Origin: Datnioides undecimradiatus
Lineage: Eukaryota; Chordata; Actinopteri; Lobotiformes; Datnioididae
Direction of reading: 5' to 3'
NCBI GenBank assembly: GCA_008933995.1
Contig: WARS01000030.1
Coordinates: 2,001,501 to 2,065,500 of the forward strand
DNA length: 64,000 nucleotides
Within the stretch, counting starts at the first letter, position 1; every line of letters begins with the position of its first letter. Positions 19,477 through 34,200 of the stretch are shown in pieces. A program made the translations under genes and the position numbers. The notes below the pieces were generated by a model that saw only the letters and a list, made by a program, of their open reading frames with translations, had not been told where the DNA came from and searched no databases.

Positions 19477-22400
19477 TATTGAACCAAATCGCAGGGATCC
19501 CATCATACACCCACACACTACAAAAGACATAGAAATAGAGGTCCACACACGCACACAAGATTGGCTGAGGGGTGCAGGTGTAGCTTCAGCACAATTGAAG
19601 TGGTATTTTCTCCACAGAAAGCTTCTTCTCTCTGCATGGTTGTTTTTTCTTTCTCTTCTTTTCCACAAAGAAACAGTGTGTATCCATTATTTGATTATGT
19701 CAGTGCAGACGTGACAAGTTGAAAAAGCAGGTAATCTACCCCACTGCTCATACTGAGTGTTCGTGCAGGCTACCATAACACCGAATAAGACCAGAACCAG
19801 TTTTTATGAAAATAATCACAGTGTGATTCTTAGCTTCATTTGCCATATTGAGGAAGGATCAGCCTGTTTTCATCTGCTCAGCAGCATTTATTTCTCTCTA
19901 AATAGCAGGCAGAGTTACAGCAGTCTCACCGGCACATCACACACTGTATTTGCATTTCTACAACAACATAAAAGAGGTAAGAGGTAACAGTGATGCAGGA
20001 AGTCACTTCAAAATAAAGTGCACCACATAACAGTAAAGCTGTATTTAAATACATGAAGTATAGACTGCAACATATGTAAACATATGAGAGGACAATTCAA
20101 CACAAATCAGCTTAATACAAAACAATATGATTGATGAGAGTACACAGCTCAACACACAGTTACACAATTGTTTTATTTTTTTATTGTAAAGTAAAACACT
20201 CCCATACATTATTTCATTATTAAAACAGAAAATAAGGATGAAATTGAAATCCATACACACGAGTACCAGCCACTTGTCAGTACAGTGAGCCCCCTGAGAT
20301 TATGCAAACTATGGTTCTACTTCCAGAGATCACTCCTTGTGCACCACACAGATTCTTAAATACATTGTCTTTCTTGTTTAGCTAGCTTAGCAAGCTTAGC
20401 CTTATTTAGCTTAGCATACTGCATTCTGCCTTACCTTACCTTAGAACACAGAAATAAAGAATAGCTATAAATTTAGCAAAACCAAGATAAGCTTATCTTA
20501 TCTTTCCATATTTTATTCTGCCTCATAGTTTTAGCTTAGTTTATCATAGCTTACCTAAATCCTCCCAAGCACAACACTTGTATTTGGCTCAAGGTGACAG
20601 ACATCTTTCCTTGGTGAATGATGCTTACCTTACTTTGGGTCTGAAAACTCTCCCACTCAACCCCAATACTGCTGGCTTTATTCAGTGTGTGTGTCTATGA
20701 TGTCTCTGTTTGTTTGACAAAGGAATCAGGACACAGTTTAAAACTGTGTTGTATACTGATGTACTCCCCAAGTTTTCCTGCTTTAACTTCATTAAACCCG
20801 TGAAAGCCGTGTAATCTAACAGTCCACCTCTTTAAAACAACTGGCTACCCAGATGTTTCACCAGATGTTTGTCTTTGAAAACTATTCGTCCCCAGGCTGA
20901 TTTCAAAACTTCTGAACCATGTAATAGTTAATATGAAATATAGTGTGCCATGAAATGTAGACATTAATAAACAGAACTGGGCTGGAACGATGGTGAAAGC
21001 AAACATGGCTCATATTTAACCTGCAGGCAGCCCTCGAACAGCTGGCTTGATATCAGATAATCTCCCAGCCATGGAAACCACAACGCATACCACAAAAGAA
21101 AACTGCTATTTGTTCAGCTTTGTTTAGACAGTCGTGTATGATGGAGCTGTACATATTGTTTTTCCTTCTCCTTTTCTCACCAGCTCCACTGTAAAGGGTG
21201 GGAAAAGAGCTGAGTTGTAGAAAAGTTTGAGTCTGCATTCAGTTTTTATTTTTCTGACCTTCACTTTAACCCTTTATTTTTTGTATGTAATTAACTCCTG
21301 TTGTGATGGTTCTTATTCTAATCCAATTCTGTCATTTGTAGAAATGGATTTTAATCTTCTTTGGTAAAATTGAATGTGACAAGCTGCCAGGTCTGTATGT
21401 GAAGGGTAATGCCAGCAGAGGGTGCTGTAGGTTCATGAAGATGGGGCCTTTGAGCTGATGCATAGCACAAAGTCAGAGATGTTCAATTTATGTCCAACTC
21501 ACAGGATAGGATATTTATAGTTTGTAATGAGTGGGGGGATGACTGCAAATAGGTTTCAGCAATGGTTTGTACGCAGGAGGTAATGAGCTGAAATGCGTGT
21601 TTCAGTAGTAAGTATCTGCACTGTTGAACTTTTGCCCTCAGCAACGAGCTCGATCAATGTTTTGTTCTGGCCACAACCTCTGATTTATCAGTGTAACGTA
21701 TATGTAAACGCATGTATATTCACATGTATGCATGCTTGCTTATGGAGGCGTTTGACATGGTACAAAACCTTCAAAACAGCTTTGGTACAAAATGCTTAAT
21801 ATACCATAGAAAGGGTGTCAGCTTATCATTGGTGTGCTATCAATTGGCCCGGGATTGAACTACCACGGCTCCTGCTTCAGGCACACAAAACTGCCATTTT
21901 ATACTCCTCAGATGGCTTTAAGTGTGAACGCTGAAGAAAAAAAAAAAAAACAAACCAAAAAATCTGGAAAGCGAGAGAGTTCGAGGTGAAATCAAATCCC
22001 TTTAGCAAACAGCAAAAAGGTCAGTGCTGACGCAGACCTGGGAACAGGCTGCCGTCCCTCAAGACTATATTCTTAAGTGGCTAGCTTCTATTTGTAGCAT
22101 TTTTACCTGTTTACTGACTCACCCACTCCAAAACCAGGTAGTTGCACAAACATACTGGAGGGTTTAGACGACCTCTTGTGTCATCACATGGAGGATAGAT
22201 TTCAACTGCCTGTGCTGTGCTGCTGCACCGCAAAATGCAACATCAGGGTTGAAGGATCAGAGCTGGGATGCACTTTTTACTTTTGGCTTCTCTAAACTCT
22301 GTAACCATCTGATATGAGAAAACAACCTCTTATAAATAATACTCATAGCAAATATATTGCAGTTTCCTTCTATATAAAGCAGCATTTTGTCCAGATGTAT

Positions 22401-25400
22401 TGAGCATTGCATAACTTAAGCTAACATAAGCTATAAAAACAAGCAGGTCTTTATGGATGTTTATAATAAGCCTCAGGGTTCCTTTATGGAAAGCTTTTAT
22501 ATATCATAATCATTATTAATGTCATTTTATCAATTGTTTTCTAGGATTCCAAATCACTTCCAACATTAAAAGAACAATAGACAACAGCAAAAGGTTTTGT
22601 TACTTACCTTACTTTCTGCTCTGTTCGATTGCCTGCTCCACCCTGATTGATTTCACCTGCACCTGATGCAATTAACCTCCCCAGTGTATTTAGCTTTCAC
22701 ATTTCCCCCATTGCCAGTTTGTCTCAGTACCTTTGTGTCAAGCATTTGTGGCAAGTAGTGACCATAATCTGTGTTTTTGAGGTCTGAATTTGAGTCCTGT
22801 TACCTGAGGTTTCACCGGTTACAACAATGCCAAACACAAAGATAATACGTGACAAATAATATTAATGAACTAATTCAATCACCAAAGAAACAACAAATTA
22901 AATTAATTAAACATGCACAACACAAAATGAGGTGCTATGTCACTGTGTGCATGATTGGCCTCTGTATTTGTAATTTTATTGTTTTTTGTTTTTTTTAAAT
23001 CTTTGCTCAAAGTTTGAGAAAGTGCACTAAATAGGTGTCAAGTACAAGTAATACATTGATTCCCCCTACTTTTGAAATACACTGATAGTGAAACAAAGGT
23101 AGTCTTAGTCTGATGACCTAGAAACAGGAGCCAAGATATACCAATACAAAGAAAAAGCCATATTAATCAACCTAAAAGTCAGCTTTGCCAGCCGCTGTAG
23201 CAGCCAGCTCTTTGTTCATGCAGCATACATTGGCAACTTGTGCTTTAAGCAGCATTAGAGTAATATTGCATGTGAAGTTGGTAAAGTGAGGAAAACTGTA
23301 AGGCATCCAGCCAGTCTGGTTAACCACTGTAGCTAATGTCTGCTAGTATTTAAACAAAGCAGTGGGCCTATTGTACTCAGGTGTGTCCAGACTTTTTTTG
23401 ACTGGAGTGTGGCTTAGGCAGTGAGTGGCGTGAAGCATGGAGGAACTCTCATGCCTTAATTAATAACAATACAGTATCTTACAACTTCTTATGTTCCAGT
23501 GTTTCCATTTTTGTAATAGATATCTACACTCCAACAACAAAACAAAGTGGCTGCATACAAATACAATACAAAGTTTACATACTCATTCTTCCTTAAAAAG
23601 GAATTGTACCTCTAAACTCGGCCACATACAAAAGTTCCCTCCTGTCAGTGGACAGACAGCCAATCATATTACTTGGGGTGCACAGGCAGATATCAGGGCC
23701 CTCAAGCCACCCCCACACCATAGGCCCACCCCCAGAGGTACAGCCCTGGTATTTGTCTCAAAATAGAATTAACACTGAGCAGGGCGCACCCATTGAGTCA
23801 TATCTCCATTGCTTACCACATGGAGCTTGTTGAAATAGTTAAATTACATTTATGTCACCAGAAGCTTGAACTTTGAATTGGATGGTAACTTTGATGAGCT
23901 AATTTGCTTACAGCACCTAACTCACCCTGTTATATCTAAATTATCATTATCATTTAATTCATATGCAACGTTTACTTAAAAGGCTAAAACTAAAGAAACA
24001 GTTAAAGTGTTGAGAAATGTCAAGCACATTTTTTAATTAAGTACTTCCACTCTGGCTTGAATGAAATTGCTCATTTTTCAGACTGGTCAGGCACGGCCCC
24101 GCGGCTCTGCACCAGCAGCCAGCACACCAGAAAACCCTTCAAACATAAAAGGCTCAGTTCTCTCTGCAAATCTAATTTGGAACCTTTTAGTGGGGGAGGA
24201 TTCGTGGCGAACAGAACCCTGAGGTTCCTTATTGAACCTTTTCATGAGAATATTTTTAAGAGTGTCGTATTTGTGAACAGTGCTGTAAACACACCCGTCT
24301 GGGCATATAATCCTTAAACCATATTATTTTACAATTTTAGCCTTTCATTAAGAAATTGGGTATTTTGGCCAAGTGCTGTATAGTAGCATTGATGATCATA
24401 TACAGTGCCTACCTTGTCCCCCATCCCTCATCTTATTTTAGGGACATGCCCACTCTACATACAGTGATGCCCAGAACACCCAGCAGTATTTTCATTTATT
24501 TCATCTCCCACTTTCTCAAACTCTCAATCCTGTTTTGCACACACAGACCTATGCAAACTGGAAGCTCCTACGCTGTTTGAAAAAACAAATTAATGAATTT
24601 CATAACTATTAAGATGAAAATAGTCTTGTTGTCAGTGTGTGTACTCAGCCTGCCGTAAGCGACTGGAGGGCACCAGGCGAGCGCAGCCAGCAGTCAGACA
24701 GCTATTTCTGGTAAGTGGAAAATTTCAACGGGGATTCTATGGTGGCGGGGACCAACAGCAGAGGAATTGGGGGGTTAGAAGAAAGACTGTGAGAGTCTTG
24801 TGGGACTGTGGGAAACAGTGACCCTCTGCCACACTCTGCTGGCACTGGTGGTCTGCATGTGGGCTACCAACAAAACAGGAGGAGAGGGAGAGCTGCCAAG
24901 CCCATAATTTGAGTTTGGGATCAGTTTGTGTGTATGAGTGTATTTGACTGGCAGGAGGTGTGGAGCTTTGGTAGGGCCAAAAATCACCCTCCTCGAAATG
25001 CTTTCAAGCTGCATAAAACGAGTCCAAGTCAAATTTTGTTTTTCTTTGTTGTTTCGGACAATCTGCTGAAATCACATCAATGATCTTCTTTATATCAGTG
25101 TTATGTTAGTGAAATAAGACGGACGCAACAGGCCGCTCCACCATAGAGGGGATAAATTGTGGTGACTGGCCAAGGAAATGAAGGATGGAGGCAGCAGAAG
25201 TCTGAAGATGAAAAATAAATAAAATGAATGGGGGCAACATGAGTGGTGGGCAAACATAACACCTCTTCTTCATATACGACAAGCTAACACCAGTATGAAT
25301 AACAATGACAAACGTCCAACTTAAATTTTGGATTGTACCTCAGGAATTGTCACTTTTCCCACTTTTAGCACCTTGGTGGCATAGTAGCCACAGTTAAATG

Positions 25401-28374
25401 CCATGTAGCTGAAATACTGTAGGCTGGACACTTTTTGAATGTCATACACCCCTCTCTCACTGTCCGATAAAGTAGAAAATGCCAAAAAAACTAAAAACCT
25501 TTCACATTTCAGTCTGTCAACAGCTCAGTGAGTGCAGATTAAGGGCCAAGCAAGAAGCAACAGATTTAAGAGGTACTGATTACCTGCATTGAACCCTAAG
25601 CGGGTATACTGTACGCAGTCCAATAGGAGTGTTTGTGAAGGGAGTTTAGAAGGAGCACCATGTCGTATATATTTTTCTGTCACCTGTCATCACCCACTCA
25701 CTTCCCAGTGGAGTGGGCAGAGCATTGGCATCGACCCTGCAAGTCTGACCTGTAGGCGCAATAATGAAAACACTGGTGGTGTTTGGGTTACTGATTTAAC
25801 TAAAGCAAATACATGTTTCAATACACTTATGCAAATTAAAAAGTAGCATATGCATATTTTATATAAACAATCATGTAATAAATTCATGCCATGTGTACAT
25901 TAGGGACAAAAACCTATACATCAAAACATAACTCATATATTTTCAGGCTGGATTTTTATATCTTAAAGGTGCCTCTCTGATGGACTGTAGTTATTTTTTT
26001 CACACAAGTGCAACATGAAAATGCTCTGCCATCAATAGATCGCTTGCTCACACAATGGGATTCTGCATCTTGAGCTAACATCCCGACCGAAGAGATCCAA
26101 TTCCATTAGAGGTTTTGTCAGTAATAAGCAGGAATCAGTGATGTGGGCTTAATTATTTGATTCTGCAAGCACATTTGTAGTGAAAGTATTAGTGAGGCCT
26201 GAGAACTGAGGTTACAGAGGAGTAAAAATCAAAGAAGTAAACATGAAATCAATGTGTTTTTTTCAGCACAAGTGAAAAAATCAATGATTGATTGCCAGGG
26301 AATATCAAACACACATTCATAGTACCCAGAGGATGAATATTTAAGACTTTACTGATTCTCTGACTTATGGTATCATAGCAACTATACTGGATGGACTGCG
26401 GTGTGGTGCAGACTGAACACCATCACGTCACAGTTTCAATTTGGAATGGTCATTTTAGCATTTTGAAGTTAGCATTTAGCTTTAAGTGCTTCAGTGTGTA
26501 ATTACAGCCAACTGAGCCATTTGCAGGGCAGTGACTTCTTTGCCTTGTTACCAGCTGCAACAGCAACTCAGGGAGTGCATGTGTGTGTGTTCATAGCAAA
26601 ATGTGGTCCTGTTAACACCTACTCTAGCAGGAACTACCACAGAGGCAGTTTCAAGTACTTTGGCAGGTGTTTATATGTCTGTCTGTGTGTAACAACTGTA
26701 CAGGTGTGTAGCTGAGATCACAGTGAAGGCAGAGTGAGAAGATGCGTGTCACACCCATGATCACTTAGTACTCTTCTAACAAAGTAGTAAGGACTACCGC
26801 AAAGGCTTGTTATGGGTCAGAACCCCATGAATCGCATTACAAAACAGTGTGGTAGTTGGTTAATGATCTTTATGCTTAATTATTGTCTTCATAGTAATAC
26901 ACTACTGATATGTAACTCTAATAACTCATATATCCCATTATAGATTAATTCACAGAACAAGTCAAGCCAAATTAGCTTATTCAGGTAAATGCGCTGGCAC
27001 TGGCTAAAACCAAATGTGATTCTGTGACTTTGAGAAGCTTCCAGATCTGTGTTGTGTCATGAGAAAGTCGAGTGAAGCTCCCCACGGTTATAAATACACC
27101 TCAACCGATGGAAAGCCCAGCAATGGCGAGATTACCACGTAAATTACTATGTTTGGCCCCCAAAACACAGCTGCTAGCTATGTTAAAATAATAACAATGT
27201 CTAAATCTATGAGTGGTAGAGGGCTGAGAGAAGGAAGTGTAACCACACACTCAAACAGTGGCACACAGAGACACACACACATTACTTGTCAGCCTGTCCG
27301 CAGTGATTGTTAGCCCACATGCACGGTGTGCCCGCCCAGGAGTTAACCGCCTGAGGAGTCGGCTATAAAGCACGAGAGTGATTGCACGAGTCATATTTAG
27401 AAAGTGTCTCACTGCTACACATGCTGGACACATGCGGAGCTACGCATTCATCTGTGGAGGTGCACTCATACATAAGCGCACACACGTATACACACGCACA
27501 GCTGTGTCCAAATTTCAAACATATCTCAAAAACCCTCATAATTGCTACATCCATTTGACGTTTCTGTATTTTACTGACCAACATACACAATCAAAAAGGT
27601 TTTATTGCTAAAACTGGCAGCGCAGGAGTGTGTTGTTAAACTTACACAAATACCAGTCAGGACTATTTATTCATTCGCTATGAAAAGACTCATACTTTCC
27701 CTTACAGCTAAATGTTATGGATTAAGTGTCCAAGGCCTGTAACTAACATTATTTAAAGAATCGTGAGATGACAGTTATGACTATAAGTGCAAAATATAGA
27801 AGCAAAGTGGGGTGACTCCATTTAGTTTGGTTTGAGAGTGAACATTTTGAAGGCTTTGGCCCTGACGAAGATTTTACTGAAGCATTCGATGTTTGCAGTG
27901 ACTCGCTGAGAAGTGTGGCTCATGGAAGGTAGAGCGTGTCCCTGAGCTGATTGCGGGCGCACTGAAAGATGCAAGGTCATACTGTGCTCAGTTCAACACA
28001 TCAAGGTCACGGGGCCATGTGTTGGTTCTTATCACGAGGCCCAGAAGTCTTTGCAGTGCACCTGGACCACTCTGGTTAACGGAAACATTGGGGAAGTGTA
28101 ATACGTTCTTAAATTCTGCTTTCCAGGAATGCCTTGGATTAGCAATAAATCCACTCCTATTGATCATCCACTTAACCAATATTCCCTGCAAAATTACCCA
28201 TAAGCCCTAGACGGTCATGTGCTAAATGTCAATGCTTGAAAATGGTTGAGGGTGAACCTACATGCTCAAAGCTGCAGCAATATTTCGTCCTTCTGTTCTG
28301 CAAATAAGAGAGCCTGGTAGTTCCGATTTCAAATTACAGAAAAAACCTCAGACTATAGCGAAACTTTTATTTAA
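19477..28374. other. Gene-poor intergenic region
   Basis: About 8.9 kb with no exon or protein-like frame supported on either strand. The frames present are short and of random composition. Degenerate AGCTTAGC-type direct repeats lie near 20380-20550, an A16 run near 21937, and a TG-rich microsatellite near 26580. A pyrimidine-rich stretch near 22610-22760 resembles the 3' end of a fish LINE but is too eroded to name. Confidence 0.5.
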
Positions 28375-29057
28375 AGGGGACATATTATGAAAAAAGCGTT
28401 TTTTGTTGTCTATACATATTTAAACTAGTCCCCCCTCAGCCTACTAACTCAGAGAATGAGGAAGGCAAACAAGTCCTGCATCATCTCTATAGCCCACCCA
28501 CTGGTAAAATGGGGCTCCTACAGGCTGTTCAGATTCAGCTCCTGTTGTTACGTAACAAAAGGAGTGATTTACATGTCCGTCCTGTCGCGATGTTGTTGGT
28601 CAGAGCCAGACATGCAAATTGCTCTGTTGTTGTTTGTAAAAACAAACACGAAGGCCTATATTCTGTCCCAGCCACAGAAGACCAGAGGAGACCCTGGTTG
28701 CGTTTTATTCTTTTCAACCATTTCCTCCCGCTGTTCGCAGTCAGATTCTGGGTCGCAGCTATAGCGTACAGCCGCAGGCTGCTCGTCAGGAGCGCTAGCC
28801 ATGTTGGATACTGGTCCTGCACTGCTCTGCACCAACCCCCTCCATAGTCATTCAGGCAGCCAATCAGCACAGTGCCTCATTGTCATAGCCTCCCCATCCA
28901 CTCAGAACTCTGCATAGATAATGAAGGTAGAGAATGGGAGACTGCAGACCCTCCTTGGAGGCTGAATTTCACATTTTTTTGCAAAAAATTTCAAAAGCTT
29001 GTTTTTAAGATATCTAGGACCTGTTTGAAAGCTTTCAGTTGCTATAATATGTCCCCT
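28375..29057 (+). mobile_element. THAP-bearing, Kolobok-type transposon remnant
   Basis: Ends AGGGGACATATTAT (28375) and its complement (ending 29057) form a 14-bp inverted repeat. A TTAA directly precedes the left end, the target site used by Kolobok and piggyBac; the right copy has decayed. Inside, a plus-strand frame (28509-28847) contains CSVVVCKNKH, then LYSVPATEDQRRPW, then LRFILFN. That is the start of a THAP zinc finger (CxxxxC, proline, tryptophan), the domain found at the N-terminus of Kolobok and P-type transposases. At 683 bp it is far too short to be autonomous. Confidence 0.6.
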
Positions 29058-32000
29058 AAACAGATTCAACAGGGTGTAGAATATCTGTTCAGTTTTATAG
29101 CTGCGGAAGCTGAGAAGGATAATCTGTATTTCTTTTGGAAGACTATTGGAAGACAGTTATTGAGAGTTCTACTAATACTTAGCCCTGACACTTACACCCT
29201 GTTAGACTGCAGCCTCTGCCTCACCTTGTCCCCTGTTTCCCTGCAGTTCTGCCTGCTCTGTCTCCTGTCCCTTGCCTCAGCTCTGCTCCTCTGTTGTGGA
29301 CCCCACCTAACCCACCCAGCTTCCAGGCCAAGCTTCCCCAGGTTTCACTTAACACCTTTTGTAACCAATTCCTTATGGTCACTTATTTTCCTGTCTCTTT
29401 GCTGTGGGTGTCTCCACTTGGGTTCACCTGTCCATTCCTTGTTTATTAAAGGAATGTTGTATCCCTGTATGTCTATATCTGGTCTAACATTCTGAAATGT
29501 GGGGACAAAGGCTGGATTCAAAAGGTCTCCCTATTTACTACAGTCTAGTCATGTGTTCAGATAGCCTTATCTTACGTAGACTACACTGTGCTTTGAATGT
29601 CCACAATGGACACAGGACACTAATGTCTGCCCACAATCTTACAATATAATGGACCTTATTTTATGTACTATTTTATTTATTGTATATCCATATTTGTATC
29701 TTGACTGTAAAATGAGTTACATGAGGAAATTAACACTACACCTGTGTCTGTATGACAGAAGAAATACTCTTTGGTAGAAGTGGTAATACCACAGTACCAT
29801 ATTATACCATGTAAAAGTACTGCATTTAAATCTACATTCACAAAATATACCTTAAGTACCCAAAATAAAAGTACTTATTATGAAGAATGGCCCCTTTCGG
29901 AATTGGTCCACTAATGTGTACCTCTTTAGTATTGTTGCTTATGGTAAGGGTGACTTACCTCATTAATAATATGATGTCAAATTTTATGACTTATTTCATA
30001 TTTTGCATGATTAATTCACAATTCACAAAGGAATCTGGAGTACAAAGTACAATGTTTCCCTCTTGTAGTGGAGTAGAAGAAATAAATGGCAAAAAGTGTA
30101 GTACTTAACTACTTTCCACCCTTGAGTAATGGTTTTGGATCTTGGCAGTAACTTCCTGGAGGCTTCAAGTCAGCTTTATTTTCCAGGAGCTTTAGGTACT
30201 GGTAGGGGTTTTTTTACACCTGGAGAAACAAGTGACACTGCTGGCACAGACAGAACAGACAGAGTAGTATTAAAGAAGCAAATAGGAGTAAATGTTGTTG
30301 GAAGTGAGAAACCATTAGCCTGCAGAGGCTTTGCCTGATTGGCAGCCTGGTTGAATGACTGAGAAACCTGCTTTTCTGCTTTAATGGACTGCTTGGCTGA
30401 GCGGTTGTCTGACTAAACTAGCGGCCTGGCTGACTGATAGAGTTACAGAATGACGTGCAAACTGAATTTCATGCAGCTGAAGCGCTGCCTGCCACCTCTG
30501 AATGCTTGGATAAGCCTCTAATTGACTGGCATGATGGCTGACTGACTGTTTTCTGACTGACAGGCTGACTAACTGGCTGGAGCAGTTCATAGGGATCCTG
30601 TGCCAATGGCCGCCTCTGCAACAGGGCCCTGTGAATTTTGACAGCACTGCGATGCTTGGCTTCTTCTCCAGGAGACATGGCCCAAACCCAGTTAGCATGT
30701 TTAATGTTAGTTCATAGTTTCTCTGTGTGATATACATTCTGAGAAAAGGGTTGGGTCTACTTCAGAGTTGTATCACCGATCTCATGTTAAGGTTGGACTG
30801 GTAAATTTAAGTTATTTTGAGCATTATTGATGTATTTTGTTGATCTTAATTGATATCATGCTGTTTCAGAAGACGCTCTACAACACCAAAACCCAGTATT
30901 TGGTCAAATATGAACAATATTACATATTTTAGTAAACTACAAAATGAAATGTAACAGTGAGCATCTTTTTGTGTGTCTGCGTGGATGTGTATCTAATGTA
31001 TGTTTGTGCATGCGCATTCAGGACTGCATGTGTGACTCCTCATGTGTGACTAACAGGGGACCTTTTAGCTGGAACCTGACCATGTCTGCGATCCAGTCCA
31101 GATGAGGGAACGGAAATGCATCCCAGGAAGTTGAGAGATTGAGATCAACGAAACACAAGGTTGGTCTCTGTCTGCGTGCTGTCATCAGTTAGCCTTCTTT
31201 GCTAAGACTCAATTTAAAAAAAAAGAAAAGAAAGAAGCTGCAGGAACAAACATGAATGCAGCAGTTCTTAAAAGTATCTTTCTGAATGAGCCGAAATGAG
31301 GTGAGAAATGACAGATGAAACCTGATGAACACAGACTCCAGGTTGTTGTGAATTCCAAAATTAGCCCTTCTCAGCTGACTGATATTATTTAATCCATTTG
31401 GGTACAGCATTAATAAAAGTCTTCAGTCTTGTGTTCTATTGACAGGACATGTATTAAGTTTAGTTTGTAAACCATAATAACATCTACTTTTTTTGCCCTT
31501 TACTTAAAACATGTGAAGCCACCCAGCAGATAAGATCTCCTCCCTGGACCTGAAACAAGCAGCTTTTCCTCTCTGCTCCCCGCTGTTTCTGGAAACACCC
31601 ACAGCTTTCTATAAAGACATTTCACTTGAAGGTTTGATCTGCAGCTGAATTTGAGCCTTTGTTGAAATGTTAATGCCCGGATTCCTCCGGCTATCTGGAC
31701 GCTGTGGGGACTGATATTAAAATAGTGCGGCCACTCGACCATATGTGTGCAACCATATATGTCTGCAAAAATTGAAAACAAGTGTAATGTAATACAATGT
31801 AAACTGAGGAACACACTCAAGCCTATTACTAGGGGTTTCAAGAATTTGGGTTTCACTGTTTTCTGAGAATATAAACCTGAGCAGCAGAGTGTAGTTTGTC
31901 ATTTTACAACACTGACTTTCTTTTATAATGAAAAATGACATAAACAGTGTTTTGATCTCAGTTTCATCTTCAGAGTCTTTAATTGTAATTCTGCCATGCA

Positions 32001-33917
32001 CATTCCTGGCCAGCCAGGGTCCATTTATATAAATCTATAAACAAAAGCTGGGAAATGCATCATAAAATAAAACAATATGTTACATACACAATATTTACAA
32101 ACATGTGAATATACTCAAATTATGGCAAAATCTGACCTTTATAAAAATAAGAGGCTGATATATGTTTTGCATGCAAAATCTGATTCAGCATCAACTGCTC
32201 GAAGCTTGTTTTGATTTGTTTTGGTGTCAGAAATGTAAATGAAAAAGCAATAGCAAGTAGCAAGCAGTAGCAAGCAAGTGTTTCATAGCTTAGGGTTCAA
32301 TATTATTTACATCATTATTATTTACAAAAATACACAATCTGTATTTTACTGCCTGCATTGTTGCTGTACGGTTTGTTACCACTGTCCTAAAGGAGTGATT
32401 TATGGAGGCCCAAACCAGACTTAACAGAATTTAACAGATACCATTTTAAAAGTCTTTGTGTGCAGGCCGGATTTATCCTTTGCATGGCACAATAAACTCT
32501 TCAATATGTTCAAAATACAAAGTTTGAAATTAAAACACATGCTCACTCCCAGCACACATTTTTCTTATAGATTTTTCTTCAAGTGCCATCAACTATTCAC
32601 ATGCTAAAACCCTCCCACTGAACAGTACCTGTCCAATCAAACCTTGGCAGATGTGGCTGCAGTAATAATTATAATAAAATAACAACTAAAAAAAATATAT
32701 TTGGAGGTTGATTAGCCTTTCTAAAAGTAAAAACACAGGGGCCAAGGACAAAATCTAAGAATGTGCTCTAATGTAAGTTGTGATACTTAGCATGTCTAGC
32801 TAACTACCTTGCTATTTAAATGGAAATTTCTGGGGTTTTTTTCAACCTGGACTCGTTTTCCTATGTTTTGGCACTGGAATGAAATCAGTCACAAAATGAG
32901 TTAGCCTTTAGCCAAAAAACCGGCTACAATGTACAGTAAAGGACAATTCCATCCCATCAATGTACAGCAATGTAGTGCTTTTCCTCCTTATGTGGAAACG
33001 TGTGAGAGTTGGGTAGAGGAGCGCTGTGGAGAGTTTGTAGTTTTGGAGAATGGAAATCATAGCTTAGCATTCTCCAAAAGACTGGAAAAAACGGTTCATA
33101 ACTGCAGGTGGTGGCCTTTGTCGGATAAGTATACACGGCCAGTTGTGCTATGACTGGCTGCAAACACTCTGGTCCATGCACTCTGCAGTAAGCAGTTTTC
33201 AAGACTGGAGAGAGCAGCTGCAGACATGGTGAAGTTATTACTATTAGCTATAGTTACTGTGTTGACCAGGCTGACCATCAGAACACAGAAAAGCAGGTTT
33301 CATTATACTTGGTGATATTAAGAACAACAACCTGAGTCTGGCAGGGGTAAAAATAAGTACCTTTAGTGGATACACCTGATAGGGCACAACTGACCTATGC
33401 TGTACACTGTAGCCCGCTACGTGGCTAACTGCTTACCCAATAAGGGACTAATATAAGACTGTTGTCTTTGATGGACAGCAAAATACGGGAAAAGGGGGGT
33501 CCAAGTTAAATAAATCCTGCTAATAGTTATCCATTGAATGTTATTTGTAAATGTACTAATCATTTACCTGTCTGGTTGGTCCTCCATAGAAACATAAAAG
33601 AAAAGTGTTTTGGGAAAACGTGACGGGCAAGAAACGCTCAGGGGCTTTATTTCAGCACGGATGATCTGACTACACTGCAGACTGATCTTGTTCCCAGAAA
33701 AAGAATAGATTTTATGACTCCAAATCTGGCTGCCACATAAATGCATCTTATATTAATTTGGTAAAACCACTGATATTATATCTTAACCTCCAAGGTCTGA
33801 ATTTGTGGGAGGCGTGTGGAGTGGCACTAAATCTCATGGTGTGTATTCAGCTTTAGTTATTAAAAATCATGATGTCATTATATCCTGTCAGCAGAAGATG
33901 CATGGCAGCCCAATGGG
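29058..33917. other. Gene-poor region downstream of crispld1
   Basis: No gene is supported. A pyrimidine-rich stretch near 29190-29470 may be a LINE 3' end. A degenerate (CTGACTG)n-like tract lies near 30400-30570. One MITE-like block is listed separately. Confidence 0.45.
29770..30122. mobile_element. AAGTACTTAAGTA-rich MITE, degenerate copy
   Basis: The block has repeated AAAGTACT/AGTACTT motifs and ends in a GTAGTACTTAACTACTTTCCACC segment (about 30098-30120). It reads as a worn copy of a very common fish non-autonomous DNA element. Similar motifs recur at about 48220-48460 and 55780-55860. The family assignment is from recognition of the motif pattern only. Confidence 0.45.
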
Positions 33918-33923
33918 TTTATT
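33918..33923 (-). terminator. Candidate polyadenylation signal of crispld1
   Basis: AATAAA on the minus strand lies about 280 bases after the crispld1 stop codon. It is the nearest canonical hexamer downstream. Confidence 0.35.
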
Positions 33924-34200
33924 ACGGTCAACTTTAGAAATTTAACGACGAAAGGCAAAAGGCATCCAAGATCATCATCCGCCAAACAGCCTTTGCTAGG
34001 TTATTATTAGACACTCATGAGCAAACTTTGACGGGAAGCCTTGAGCAAAGTCATGTTGCACTTTTAGTGTCGGAGGCCGAAGCGCTGAGTTATTTACTGT
34101 CGGCATGAATGTAATTATGGGTTGTTAGATAATAATGAGCGGGTTTGCTGGATGTGAAGTGGCCATGTTCAATGGTTTTCTGTCTTCTGAGAGACGTTTC

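Noticed and set aside
21830-21900. Possible tRNA-derived SINE with a B-box-like GGGATTGAAC
   Set aside because: Only one weak box-like motif; no A box, tail or second copy was found.
28872-29495. 207-codon frame after the THAP element
   Set aside because: It crosses the transposon border and a pyrimidine-rich repeat; the leucine/cysteine-rich part is compositional.
33000-33300. Possible exon near 33.1 kb on either strand
   Set aside because: Short frames on both strands with no splice-consistent extension or recognisable motif.
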